Source: JACQFZ01 sp036396275 (GTDB taxonomy: Bacteria; Pseudomonadota; Gammaproteobacteria; Acidiferrobacterales; Sulfurifustaceae). Taken from it: a stretch of 47,893 nucleotides of DNA. The notes under the pieces were generated by a model, which saw only the letters and a program-made list of their open reading frames with translations, was not told the DNA's origin and made no database searches. Positions 16,086-24,124 of this stretch are shown piece by piece. The first letter of the stretch is position 1. Each line of letters opens with the position of its first letter. The stretch lies in the NCBI GenBank assembly GCA_036396275.1, contig DASWLD010000073.1:1-47893 (forward strand), given 5' to 3'. A program made the translations under genes and the position numbers.

Positions 16086-17501
16086 CTAGCCCGCGGTCCT
16101 GCGAAAATGGTCGAACAACACTTGGGCGACGCACGCTGTTAGTTTCTTGGCCGTGGGAATGTGCAGGAACTCATTGGGCCCGTGCGCGTTGGCGTGCGGC
16201 CCGAGCACGCCGGTGATGACGAACTGGGCGGCCGGAAATGTCTCACCGAGCATCGCCATGAATGGAATCGTACCGCCTTCGCCCATGTGCATTGCATCGC
16301 GGCCGAAGAAAGTTTGCGATGCGGCGTTCAGCGATCGTGCCAGCCAGGGATCGAGCGGCGGCGCGTTCCAGCCGGTCGCCGCTTGATCGGCGGTGAATTC
16401 GACCGTCGCGCCGTACGGCGGATTCTTCTCGAACAATTCTTTCAGCGCACGGGTCGCGGTTTCGCCATTTACGGTCGGCGGGAGGCGCAGAGATATCTTC
16501 AGAGCCGTCGCCGGCCGCAGCACGTTACCGGCATCTTGCAGCGCGGGAATTCCGTCGACGCCGGTTACGGATAACGCCGGGCGCCAGGTGCGATTCAGCA
16601 CCAACTCCGTCAGCTCCTGTGCCATCGGCCGCATTCCGGAGACCAAAGGGAACTTATCGTAGACCGCGGTCGCGAGCGTGGCGGCCGCGGCCTGCGCTTG
16701 TTCGCGGCGCTGCACCGGTATGTCAGCATGAAACGTCGCGGGTTTTATCGTTCCGGTGCGTTCATCTTCCAGCCGGCTCAACAGTTCGCGCAGTACGCGA
16801 AAACTCGAGGCCACGATGCCGCTCGCGTCGCCCGAGTGCACGCCTTCGGTCAGCACCTGTGCGCGCAGCACACCGTTCGTCAAGCCGCGCAGCGACGTCG
16901 TCGACCAGAGCTGGTCGTAGTTGCCGCAGCCGGAATCGAGACATACGACGAGGCTCGGTTGGCCGATGCGTTCGGACAGCGTCTCTATATAGTAGGGTAG
17001 GTCGTAGCTGCCGCTTTCCTCGCAAGCTTCGATCAGCACCACGCAGCGGGCGTGCGGCAGCCCTTGCTCCTGTAACGCGCGAATCGCCGTGAGCGACGCG
17101 AACGCGGCGTAGCCATCGTCGGCACCGCCGCGGCCGTAGAGCTTTTCCTCGCGCAGGACCGGTGTCCATGGACCGAGTCCATTGTCCCATCCGGTCATTT
17201 CCGGCTGTTTATCGAGATGACCGTACAGCAGCGCGCAATCACCGCCGTTGCCGGGAATGTCCATCAGGATCAGCGGGGTGCGGCCCTCGGGCCGCAACAC
17301 TTCTAAATACATACCGCGGAGCGGTTGTTGACGGCACCAGCGTTCGATCAACCCGACCGCGGCGTCCATGTAACCGTGTTCGCGCCACGCCGGGTCGAAA
17401 TGCGGCGACTTGTTGGGGATGCGGATGTATTCGACCAGTTGCGGAACGATGCTGTCATTCCATATTTGGTCGACGAAGCGTGATAGTGTGTTCGTATTCA
17501 T
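16086..17501 (-). CDS. M20-family metallopeptidase (dipeptidase-like)
   Basis: The 471-residue protein belongs to the M20/ArgE/DapE/carnosine-dipeptidase fold, a cytosolic di-zinc peptidase. Metal and catalytic motifs are visible: LLYGHLDKQPE (first His-x-Asp), YGRGGADDGYA (bridging Asp) and EACEESGS (catalytic Glu pair), with MGEGGTIPF and HGPNEFLH (last metal His) near the C-terminus. The inserted dimerisation domain lies between about 205 and 340. The substrate is not deducible; the length and motifs fit dipeptidases of the CNDP type. The gene is divergent from the urea operon and ends 249 bp from the LuxR gene start region. Confidence 0.88.
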   Translation of the reverse strand: MNTNTLSRFVDQIWNDSIVPQLVEYIRIPNKSPHFDPAWREHGYMDAAVGLIERWCRQQPLRGMYLEVLRPEGRTPLILMDIPGNGGDCALLYGHLDKQPEMTGWDNGLGPWTPVLREEKLYGRGGADDGYAAFASLTAIRALQEQGLPHARCVVLIEACEESGSYDLPYYIETLSERIGQPSLVVCLDSGCGNYDQLWSTTSLRGLTNGVLRAQVLTEGVHSGDASGIVASSFRVLRELLSRLEDERTGTIKPATFHADIPVQRREQAQAAAATLATAVYDKFPLVSGMRPMAQELTELVLNRTWRPALSVTGVDGIPALQDAGNVLRPATALKISLRLPPTVNGETATRALKELFEKNPPYGATVEFTADQAATGWNAPPLDPWLARSLNAASQTFFGRDAMHMGEGGTIPFMAMLGETFPAAQFVITGVLGPHANAHGPNEFLHIPTAKKLTACVAQVLFDHFRRTAG

Positions 17502-17812
17502 AGGGACCGAGGCGTGCCCGAGGTGTACCTAATGAGGAACCGTCATCGCGACGGACTCCAACCGAGGAGAAAGCAGAGTCCGCGGGATCACAGCAAGGAT
17601 AACGGCACGGCACCCGCCCGGACGACGGAGACGTTCACAGCGGATTTTTTAGCGAGGACATTTCTTTTGTCTTCTGTCCCGCGTAAACAGGAACCGGCAA
17701 CGATAAGTTCCGTTGGGGTGCAAGTCAAAGCGAGAGCTGGAAGAAAAAATACACCTGGATTTCGCCGCTTCAACCGAACTGAACGCTCGGGCCGAACTAT
17801 CGGCGGGATCGC
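17502..17812. other. Gene-free stretch upstream of the urea operon
   Basis: There is no convincing gene or clear site here. A 152-codon open frame through the region has atypical composition and no recognisable domain, and it runs across the regulatory sites further down. Confidence 0.5.
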
Positions 17813-17829
17813 TGCACTAATTCGAGCGT
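17813..17829 (+). promoter_or_regulatory. Possible second NtrC half-site
   Basis: TGCACTA matches the left half of the NtrC site TGCACYA-N3-TGGTGCA perfectly, but the right half is poor. It lies 62 bp upstream of the better site at 17875. Confidence 0.3.
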
Positions 17830-17874
17830 CGGTTGTGTACCAGATGCTCCTTGCGAGTGCGGCGTGCTTTCTTG

Positions 17875-17891
17875 TGCGCTATAAAGGTGCA
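17875..17891 (+). promoter_or_regulatory. NtrC-like enhancer site
   Basis: TGCGCTATAAAGGTGCA matches the 17-bp NtrC consensus TGCACYA-N3-TGGTGCA at all but two defined positions. It is centred about 98 bp upstream of the transcription start predicted from the sigma-54 promoter at 17954-17970, a normal enhancer distance. Confidence 0.65.
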
Positions 17892-17953
17892 TGCCTTGAG
17901 TCAGTGCAGCCGAATCTACCGCATAACCCATTGATTAGAAGGTCAAGATACTC

Positions 17954-17970
17954 CTGGCATATGGATTGCT
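17954..17970 (+). promoter_or_regulatory. Sigma-54 (RpoN) -24/-12 promoter of urtA
   Basis: CTGGCATATGGATTGCT fits YTGGCAC-N5-TTGCW: the invariant GG (17956-17957) and GC (17968-17969) are separated by exactly 10 bases, and TGGCA and TTGCT match. Transcription should start near 17981, leaving a leader of about 70 nt before the urtA ATG at 18053. With the NtrC-like site upstream, it indicates nitrogen-limitation control. Confidence 0.72.
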
Positions 17971-18052
17971 GAGGGGCGACTGGATTGGCTTGCTTGGCCA
18001 CTCAAGACCGCATTTCGCTTTTAACCACCACCAAATGACAGGAGGAACCACG

Positions 18053-19345
18053 ATGTCCCTTGTAACCAGTGCTTACCGCACGACCTTGCGGCGTGCAGCC
18101 TTGGGCGCGGTCGCCGCCCTGGGCCTAGCCGCCTCGGGCCTGGCGCAGGCCGCCGATACGATTAAAGTCGGCATCCTGCATTCACTTTCCGGCACCATGG
18201 CTATCAGCGAGACCGTCCTGAAGGACGTTACCCTGATGGCGATCGAAGATATCAACGCGCGCGGCGGCGTCTTGGGCAAGAAGCTCGAGCCCGTGGTTGT
18301 GGATCCGGCCTCGAATTGGCCATTGTTCGCGGAGAAAGCGCGGCAACTTCTGACACAAGATAAAGTGGCGGTTGTGTTCGGTTGCTGGACGTCGGTGTCG
18401 CGTAAATCGGTATTGCCGGTGTTCGAAGAACTGAACGGTTTGTTGTTCTACCCGGTGCAGTACGAAGGCGAGGAACTGTCAAAGAACGTGTTCTACACCG
18501 GCGCGGCGCCGAATCAGCAGGCGATCCCGGCGGTCGAGTATCTGATGAGCAAGGAAGGCGGCGGCGCGAAGCGTTGGGTGCTGCTCGGCACCGACTACGT
18601 GTATCCGCGCACCACCAACAAGATCCTGCGCGCGTTCCTGCACTCGAAGGGCGTTCAGGACAAGGACATCGACGAGAAATACACCCCGTTCGGCCACACC
18701 GACTATCAAACCATCGTCGCCGACGTCAAGAAATTCGCCGCCGGTGGCAAAACCGCGGTGGTTTCGACCATCAACGGCGACTCGAACGTTCCATTCTATA
18801 AGGAACTGGGTAACCAGGGCTTGAAGGCGAAGGACGTGCCGGTGGTGGCGTTTTCGGTCGGTGAGGAGGAGCTGCGCGGCGTGGATACGAAGCCGTTGGT
18901 CGGACATCTCGCCGCTTGGAACTACTTCATGACACTGAAGAATCCGGCCAATACGACGTGGACCAAGCAGTGGGCGGCATACGCGAAAAAGAAGAAGCTC
19001 CCGAACGCCGGCAAGCCGCTGACCAACGATCCGATGGAAGCGGCCTGGATCGGCATTCATATGTGGAAGCAGGCGGTCGAGAAGGCCAAGACCACCGACG
19101 TGGACAAAGTCATCGCCGCGATGGCCGGGCAGACGTTCAAAGCACCGTCGGGCATCGTCTCGAAGATGGACCCGAAGAACCACCATCTGCATAAGTCGGT
19201 ATTCATCGGGGAAGTCCGCGCCGACGGTCAATTCAATGTGGTCTGGAAGACCAAAGGCCCGGTCAAGGCCCAACCGTGGAGTCCGTTTATCCCGGGTAAC
19301 GACAAGAAGAAAGACGAGCCGGATCTGAAGACGGCCCAGAAGTAA
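18053..19345 (+). CDS. urtA: Urea ABC transporter substrate-binding protein
   Basis: The 430-residue periplasmic urea-binding protein of the branched-chain amino acid (HAAT) transporter type has a signal peptide of about 34 residues ending LAQAADTIK. The family start of the mature protein, KVGILHSLSGTMAISE, and the blocks VFGCWTSVSRKSVLPVFE and LLFYPVQYEGEE are intact; they are specific to UrtA over amide and amino-acid binders. The start is the ATG at 18053 with AGGAGGA upstream; the open frame extends to 17966 but overlaps the promoter. It opens the urt-ure operon and is separated from urtB by a strong hairpin. Confidence 0.95.
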   Translation: MSLVTSAYRTTLRRAALGAVAALGLAASGLAQAADTIKVGILHSLSGTMAISETVLKDVTLMAIEDINARGGVLGKKLEPVVVDPASNWPLFAEKARQLLTQDKVAVVFGCWTSVSRKSVLPVFEELNGLLFYPVQYEGEELSKNVFYTGAAPNQQAIPAVEYLMSKEGGGAKRWVLLGTDYVYPRTTNKILRAFLHSKGVQDKDIDEKYTPFGHTDYQTIVADVKKFAAGGKTAVVSTINGDSNVPFYKELGNQGLKAKDVPVVAFSVGEEELRGVDTKPLVGHLAAWNYFMTLKNPANTTWTKQWAAYAKKKKLPNAGKPLTNDPMEAAWIGIHMWKQAVEKAKTTDVDKVIAAMAGQTFKAPSGIVSKMDPKNHHLHKSVFIGEVRADGQFNVVWKTKGPVKAQPWSPFIPGNDKKKDEPDLKTAQK

Positions 19346-19357
19346 GATCGTCAAGGG

Positions 19358-19393
19358 AGCCGCTGGCGGTTTCCTCCGCCAGCGGCTTTTTTT
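19358..19393 (+). terminator. Intrinsic terminator/attenuator between urtA and urtB
   Basis: A perfect 12-bp stem (AGCCGCTGGCGG, 19358-19369, with 19376-19387) and 6-nt loop lead straight into a run of seven T. It is a textbook intrinsic terminator, 12 bp after the urtA stop. Partial read-through would give more urtA than urtB-E mRNA. Confidence 0.85.
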
Positions 19394-19440
19394 CTCGCGC
19401 AGGTTTGGCGACAATCGCGCACCAAACTAAAGCAATCACA

Positions 19441-21060
19441 ATGACCGCAATGAATCGATCGGCTTGGTGGGGGGCGGCGTCACTGGTGCTGTGGCTGGTG
19501 GTCGCGCCGTCCGCCTACGCGCTCGATGCGAAAATCGCCGGCGAACTCGCGGCCGACGACAGCGACACGAAAATCGGGGCGATCAACAAGCTCGTCGCGG
19601 CCGGCGATCCCGATGCGATACCTCTCCTCAAGGCGATGCAAGACGACCAGCTCTATATCGGCGATGGCCGCTTGTTCATCGTCACCGACGATGCCACCAA
19701 GGACGCGCTGACCGGCGCGGTGGTCGAAAGCCCGCCTGATTCGCTCGACGGCGTCATCGTCAACAATCGAATTCGCGGCGTTATCGATACCGCCGTCGCG
19801 GCCTTGCGGCTGGTGTCACGCGAGCGCAACGTGCGCTTGGCGGCGGCGCGAGAATTGTCGACCAGCGCCGGCGAGGAAATGTTGCCGCTTATAAAGCGCG
19901 TGCTTGAACGCGAAACCGACGGTGACATAAAAGGCTTGCTCGAACAAGCCGCGGCCGCGATCGGCTTGAAGAATACCGATCCGGCGGTGCGACGCGCGGC
20001 GATCAAGACGTTGGCGAAGAGCGTCAGCCCGCAGACAAAACAGTTGTTGAGCGCGTTGCTGCGCAAGAACGATGACGGCAGTTTCGTCGAGCCCGACGCC
20101 GACGTGCGCGCGGCGGCCGAGCATGCCATCGACCTCATCGAGCAGCATTTCATCATCCCGCGCATTCTCGGAACGCTTTTCTATGGAATCAGCCTCGGCA
20201 GCGTGCTGTTGCTCGCGGCGCTCGGACTCGCGATCACCTTCGGGTTGATGGGCATCATCAACATGGCGCACGGCGAAATGCTGATGATCGGCGCCTACAC
20301 CACGTACGTGGTGCAAACCGTTTTTCGCGGTTATTTCCCGGGCGTGCTGGATGCCTATATCGTCGTGGCCGTGCCGGCGGCGTTTCTCGTGTCCGGCATG
20401 GTGGGTGTCGCGCTCGAACGTACCGTCATTCGCCACTTATACGGCCGCCCGCTGGAAACCTTGCTCACAACCTGGGGCATCAGTTTGGTCCTCATTCAGA
20501 CGGTGCGCACGATCTTCGGCGCGCAAAACGTCGAAGTCGCGAATCCGTCATGGATGTCCGGCGGTTTCGATCTCGGCGCCGACATAGTACTGCCGTACAA
20601 CCGCGTCGTGATTGTCTTATTCGCGGCGTTCGTCGTGTTCCTGGTTTGGCTGTTCTTGTCGCGCACGCGACTCGGTTTGTACGTGCGCGCGGTGACGCAG
20701 AATCGCGCGATGGCCGACTGCATGGGCATCCCGACGCCGCGCGTCGATTGGATGACGTTCGGGTTGGGATCGGGCATCGCCGGTCTCGGCGGGGTGGCGC
20801 TGTCGCAAATCGGCAACGTCGGGCCCGATCTCGGCCAGTCGTACATCGTCGATTCGTTCATGGTCGTCGTGCTCGGTGGCGTCGGGCAGTTGTGGGGAAC
20901 GATTATCGCGGCGATCGGGCTTGGCGAAGTGAACAAGTTCCTCGAACCGTACGCGGGCGCGGTGCTCGGCAAGATCTTCGTCCTGGTGTTCATCATTTTG
21001 TTCATCCAACGGCGGCCGCAGGGTTTGTTCGCCCTGAAGGGCCGAACCGCGGAGACCTAG
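19441..21060 (+). CDS. urtB: Urea ABC transporter permease UrtB, with N-terminal helical-repeat extension
   Basis: The protein has 539 residues from the ATG at 19441. A signal-like helix (6-26) is followed by about 220 residues of alpha-helical, HEAT-like repeats (LAADDSDTKIGAINKLVAAG, ERNVRLAAARELS, DPAVRRAAIKTLAKS). Then comes the permease proper from about residue 240: eight or so membrane helices with GLMGIINMAHGEMLMIGAYT and the EAA-like GLGSGIAGLGGVALSQIGNV. The extension is usual for proteobacterial UrtB; its periplasmic role is unknown. The start could also be the ATG at 19450. It is tightly followed by urtC, with 1 bp between them. Confidence 0.93.
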   Translation: MTAMNRSAWWGAASLVLWLVVAPSAYALDAKIAGELAADDSDTKIGAINKLVAAGDPDAIPLLKAMQDDQLYIGDGRLFIVTDDATKDALTGAVVESPPDSLDGVIVNNRIRGVIDTAVAALRLVSRERNVRLAAARELSTSAGEEMLPLIKRVLERETDGDIKGLLEQAAAAIGLKNTDPAVRRAAIKTLAKSVSPQTKQLLSALLRKNDDGSFVEPDADVRAAAEHAIDLIEQHFIIPRILGTLFYGISLGSVLLLAALGLAITFGLMGIINMAHGEMLMIGAYTTYVVQTVFRGYFPGVLDAYIVVAVPAAFLVSGMVGVALERTVIRHLYGRPLETLLTTWGISLVLIQTVRTIFGAQNVEVANPSWMSGGFDLGADIVLPYNRVVIVLFAAFVVFLVWLFLSRTRLGLYVRAVTQNRAMADCMGIPTPRVDWMTFGLGSGIAGLGGVALSQIGNVGPDLGQSYIVDSFMVVVLGGVGQLWGTIIAAIGLGEVNKFLEPYAGAVLGKIFVLVFIILFIQRRPQGLFALKGRTAET

Positions 21061-21061
21061 C

Positions 21062-22189
21062 GTGGGTCCGCTGTCGAGGCGCGTTTTCGAACTCTACGGC
21101 GCGCGCGGTTGGGCCGGGATCGGCGTGTTCGCCGTCCTTGTCTTCGTCGTTGTGCCGGTCATGCGTCTGGTGGTACCGGACGGAAGCTTTCTGCACTTAT
21201 CGGATTACTACGTGCTGCTGTTCGGCAAGATCATGTGTTACGCGATGGTCGCATTGGCGCTTGATTTGATTTGGGGCTATGCCGGCATCTTGAGTCTCGG
21301 TCACGGTCTGTTCTTCGCGCTCGGCGGTTACGCCATGGGCATGTATCTGATGCGCGAGATCGGTAACGAAGGCCAGTACCGCAGCTATCTTCCCGATTTC
21401 ATGGTGTTCCTCGATTGGAAGGAGTTTCCCTGGTATTGGGCCGGCAGCGAATACTTTTGGCTGGCGGTGCTGAAGGTGTTGTTAGTGCCGGGTCTGCTGG
21501 CCTTCGTCTTCGGCTGGTTTGCGTTCCGCTCGCGCATCAAGGGCGTGTACTTCGCGATCATCACCCAGGCGCTGACGTTCGCGTTCATGCTGCTCTTCTT
21601 CCGCAACGACACCGGATTCGGCGGCAACAACGGCTTCACCGATTTCAAGCGCATCCTCGGCTTCGCGCTCGCGCAACCGGAAACGAAAGTGACGGTGTTC
21701 GCCGTCACCGGACTGTTCCTGATCCTGATGTTGCTGCTGTGCCGCTACATCGTCACGTCCAAGTTCGGGCGCGTGCTCGCGGCGATCCGCGACGCCGAAT
21801 CGCGCATCATGTTTTCCGGCTATAACACGCGCGACTACAAGCTATTCGTGTGGACGCTATCGGCCGTGCTCTGCGGTATCGCCGGCGCGTTGTACGTCCC
21901 GCAAGTGGGCATCATCAATCCGAGCGAAATGTCGCCGGCGAATTCGATTGAGATCGCGATCTGGGTGGCGGTCGGCGGGCGCGGCACCTTGATCGGCGGA
22001 CTCGTCGGCGCGGGAATTGTTAACGGTGCCAAGAGCTGGTTGACGGTTGCCTGGCCGGAATTATGGCTTTTCTTCCTCGGCGCGCTGTTCGTCATCGTGA
22101 CGTTGTTCCTGCCGAAGGGGGTTGTCGGGTCGAATCTGTGGCGCCGCCGATCGGTAGCGACCGCGACGTCCCAAGGCAAATCCGCGTGA
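21062..22189 (+). CDS. urtC: Urea ABC transporter permease UrtC
   Basis: The 375-residue, GTG-started inner-membrane permease partners UrtB. About nine membrane helices are visible. The family blocks DLIWGYAGILSLGHGLFFALGGYAMGMYLM and AIRDAESRIMFSGYNTRDYK, with the cytoplasmic loop that contacts the ATPases, are intact. The length matches the family. It begins 1 bp after urtB and overlaps urtD by 4 bp (GTGA), so the three genes are translationally coupled. Confidence 0.94.
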   Translation: MGPLSRRVFELYGARGWAGIGVFAVLVFVVVPVMRLVVPDGSFLHLSDYYVLLFGKIMCYAMVALALDLIWGYAGILSLGHGLFFALGGYAMGMYLMREIGNEGQYRSYLPDFMVFLDWKEFPWYWAGSEYFWLAVLKVLLVPGLLAFVFGWFAFRSRIKGVYFAIITQALTFAFMLLFFRNDTGFGGNNGFTDFKRILGFALAQPETKVTVFAVTGLFLILMLLLCRYIVTSKFGRVLAAIRDAESRIMFSGYNTRDYKLFVWTLSAVLCGIAGALYVPQVGIINPSEMSPANSIEIAIWVAVGGRGTLIGGLVGAGIVNGAKSWLTVAWPELWLFFLGALFVIVTLFLPKGVVGSNLWRRRSVATATSQGKSA

Positions 22190-23010
22190 CCAGCGCGACG
22201 ACGTCTTACGACGGTGAATCGAGCACCACCGGCATGGGCCACGTGGTCCAGCCCGGCGCGATCGACGTTTCGCACCGCGCGATCCTGTACGTCAACGGCG
22301 TCACCGTCAGTTTCGACGGGTTCAAGGCGTTGAACGATTTGTCGTTCGCCATCGACGCGGGCGAGCTGCGCTGCGTGATCGGGCCGAACGGCGCCGGCAA
22401 AACCACGATGATGGACGTGATCACCGGCAAGACCCGCCCCGACGTCGGCAACGTGTTTCTCGGGCAGACGCTCGAACTGACGCAGATGACCGAGTACGAA
22501 ATCGCGCGACTCGGCATCGGCCGCAAGTTTCAAAAACCGTCGGTGCTGGAAAACCACACGGTGTTCGAGAACCTGGAACTCGCGATGAAGGGGCCAAAGA
22601 GCGTGTGGGCCACGCTGTTTCACCGGCGCGATTCGGCGCAAGAGGACCGCATCCGCGACATGCTCGGCCGCATCGATCTCGCGAATCGCATGAACGATCT
22701 CGCCGGGCTTTTATCGCACGGTCAGAAACAATGGCTCGAAATCGGCATGCTGCTGATGCAGGATCCGCAGATTCTCTTGCTCGACGAACCGGCCGCCGGT
22801 ATGAGCGACGAGGAAACGGCGCGCACCGGCGAATTGCTGCTATCGCTCGAGGGCAAGCATTCCATCGTCGTGGTCGAGCACGACATGGATTTCGTCGCCT
22901 CGATCGCGCGCAAAGTCACGGTGTTGCACGAAGGTCGAGTGCTCGCCGAAGGCGCGATGGACAAAGTGCAAAACGACGAACGCGTGATCGAAGTCTATTT
23001 GGGAAGATAG
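22186..23010 (+). CDS. urtD: Urea ABC transporter ATP-binding protein UrtD
   Basis: The 274-residue ATPase starts at the GTG at 22186, overlapping the urtC stop as GTGA. The frame is open upstream inside urtC, but that part is not homologous. Walker A is GPNGAGKTT, the signature is LSHGQKQWLEIG (the family variant of LSGGQ) and Walker B is ILLLDEPAAGM, followed by the VVVEHDMDFV switch His. The first 35 residues before ILYVNGVTVSFDG are a variable extension. It energises urea import with UrtE. Confidence 0.93.
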   Translation: MTSATTSYDGESSTTGMGHVVQPGAIDVSHRAILYVNGVTVSFDGFKALNDLSFAIDAGELRCVIGPNGAGKTTMMDVITGKTRPDVGNVFLGQTLELTQMTEYEIARLGIGRKFQKPSVLENHTVFENLELAMKGPKSVWATLFHRRDSAQEDRIRDMLGRIDLANRMNDLAGLLSHGQKQWLEIGMLLMQDPQILLLDEPAAGMSDEETARTGELLLSLEGKHSIVVVEHDMDFVASIARKVTVLHEGRVLAEGAMDKVQNDERVIEVYLGR

Positions 23011-23099
23011 TAACAAGTAGCAAGTTCCAAGTAGCAAGAAAACTTGGCACTTGCGGCTTGCTACTTGTCACTAGCTACTTGCTACTTGCGACTTGCTAC
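23011..23099. repeat. Inverted-repeat array of CAAGTAGCAAG units between urtD and urtE
   Basis: At least six diverged copies of an 11-bp unit (CAAGTAGCAAG or its complement CTTGCTACTTG) fill the gap, two or three in one sense before the AAAACTT centre and the rest in the other. The RNA would fold into a long stem. It lies inside an operon and separates two genes that normally abut. Confidence 0.75.
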
Positions 23100-23101
23100 T
23101 A

Positions 23102-23788
23102 ATGCTTTCTGTCGAAAAACTGAACCACTACTACGGCAGCAGCCTGACGCTGAACGATTTGTCGTTCGAGGTGCCGGATGGGTCGTGCACGGCCGTGCTC
23201 GGTCGCAACGGCGTTGGCAAGAGCACGCTGCTAAAGTGCCTGATGGGCGTGCTGCGTATTCGCTCCGGCGCCATCATGTTCGACGGCCACGATATCACTA
23301 GCGCGGCGCCGTACGTGCGCGCGCGCCACGGCATCGGTTACGTGCCGCAAGGCCGAGAGATCTTCGCGCGCCTGACGGTCGAGGAAAACTTGTTGACCGG
23401 CCTCGCGGCGCCGGCGCGCGCGATTCCGCCCGAGACCTACGAGATGTTTCCGGTGCTTCAAGAAATGCGCCGCCGCCGCGGCGGCGATCTTTCCGGCGGT
23501 CAGCAGCAGCAGTTGGCGATCGCGCGCGCGTTGCTGACGAAGCCGAAACTCCTGATACTGGACGAGCCCACCGAGGGCATTCAGCCGTCGATCATTAAGG
23601 ATATCGAGCGCGTCATTCGGAGCCTCACCGAGCGCAAGGAAATGTCGATACTGCTGGTCGAGCAGTATTTCGATTTCGCCAAGGTGCTCGCCGATCAATA
23701 CATCGTCATGTCGCGCGGCGAGATCGTGCTGAGCGGTGACGGCAAGTCGATGGACGAGAACGAAGTGCGCCGGTACCTGTCGGTGTAG
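23102..23788 (+). CDS. urtE: Urea ABC transporter ATP-binding protein UrtE
   Basis: The protein has 228 residues from the ATG at 23102; a TTG at 23093 inside the repeat is a poorer candidate. Walker A is GRNGVGKSTLLK (about 36-47), the signature is LSGGQQQQLAIARALL and Walker B is LLILDEPTEGIQPSII, typical of UrtE/LivF. The length matches the family. No ribosome site is obvious because the repeat array runs up to the start codon, which may lower expression or shift it to re-initiation. Confidence 0.93.
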   Translation: MLSVEKLNHYYGSSLTLNDLSFEVPDGSCTAVLGRNGVGKSTLLKCLMGVLRIRSGAIMFDGHDITSAAPYVRARHGIGYVPQGREIFARLTVEENLLTGLAAPARAIPPETYEMFPVLQEMRRRRGGDLSGGQQQQLAIARALLTKPKLLILDEPTEGIQPSIIKDIERVIRSLTERKEMSILLVEQYFDFAKVLADQYIVMSRGEIVLSGDGKSMDENEVRRYLSV

Positions 23789-23795
23789 AGCATCG

Positions 23796-23878
23796 GTGAA
23801 AAGTGAAAAGGGAAAAGTGAAAAATTGTGGGCGGGCGGTTGTTGTCAACTTTACACTTTTAACTTTTCACTTTTAACT
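23796..23878. repeat. GTGAAAAGTGAAAA-type inverted repeat after urtE
   Basis: Purine-rich GTGAAAAGTGAAAAGGGAAAAG on the left is complementary to CTTTTAACTTTTCACTTTTAAC on the right, around a GC-rich centre. It is a different family from the array before urtE but has the same architecture, and occupies the gap before the small membrane protein gene. Confidence 0.75.
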
Positions 23879-23895
23879 GTAGTCATGGGGGAAGC

Positions 23896-24120
23896 ATGAT
23901 CGGAATTCGAGCGATAGTGGGACTGTTAATGGCGGTGATCGCGCCGATGGTCTTCGCCTACCCCGGGCATCCGACGTTCGGTCCGGTGCATTCGCACGGC
24001 GCCACGGAGTTGGGCGCCGTCGCGTTGATCCTGGTCGTCGTCGTTGCGGTCGGTGCCAGGGCTGTCCACCGTCGACCGCGGCGGCTGCGCGATCGTTTAA
24101 CGCGATTCCGAAGAGGCTAG
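23896..24120 (+). CDS. Small His-containing membrane protein between urtE and ureD
   Basis: The 74-residue protein has a signal-like helix (4-20), a short exposed stretch YPGHPTFGPVHSHGATE with three His, a second helix (about 39-54) and an Arg-rich cytoplasmic end (RRPRRLRDRLTRFRRG). The ATG has GGGGGAAG before it, and the stop is 4 bp before the ureD GTG, so it belongs to the operon. The His cluster outside the membrane could bind nickel or another metal, which would make sense beside urease, but this is inference. No family was recognised. Confidence 0.65.
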   Translation: MIGIRAIVGLLMAVIAPMVFAYPGHPTFGPVHSHGATELGAVALILVVVVAVGARAVHRRPRRLRDRLTRFRRG

Positions 24121-24124
24121 TCGC

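Noticed and set aside
17514..17972. A 152-codon plus-strand open frame ahead of urtA
   Set aside because: No domain or ribosome site, and it covers the NtrC and sigma-54 sites.
17976..17990. TGGATTGGCTTGCT as an alternative sigma-54 promoter
   Set aside because: GG and GC are 8, not 10, bases apart; the site at 17954 fits better.
18479..19414. A 311-codon minus-strand open frame over urtA
   Set aside because: No recognisable domain, and antisense to a clear gene.
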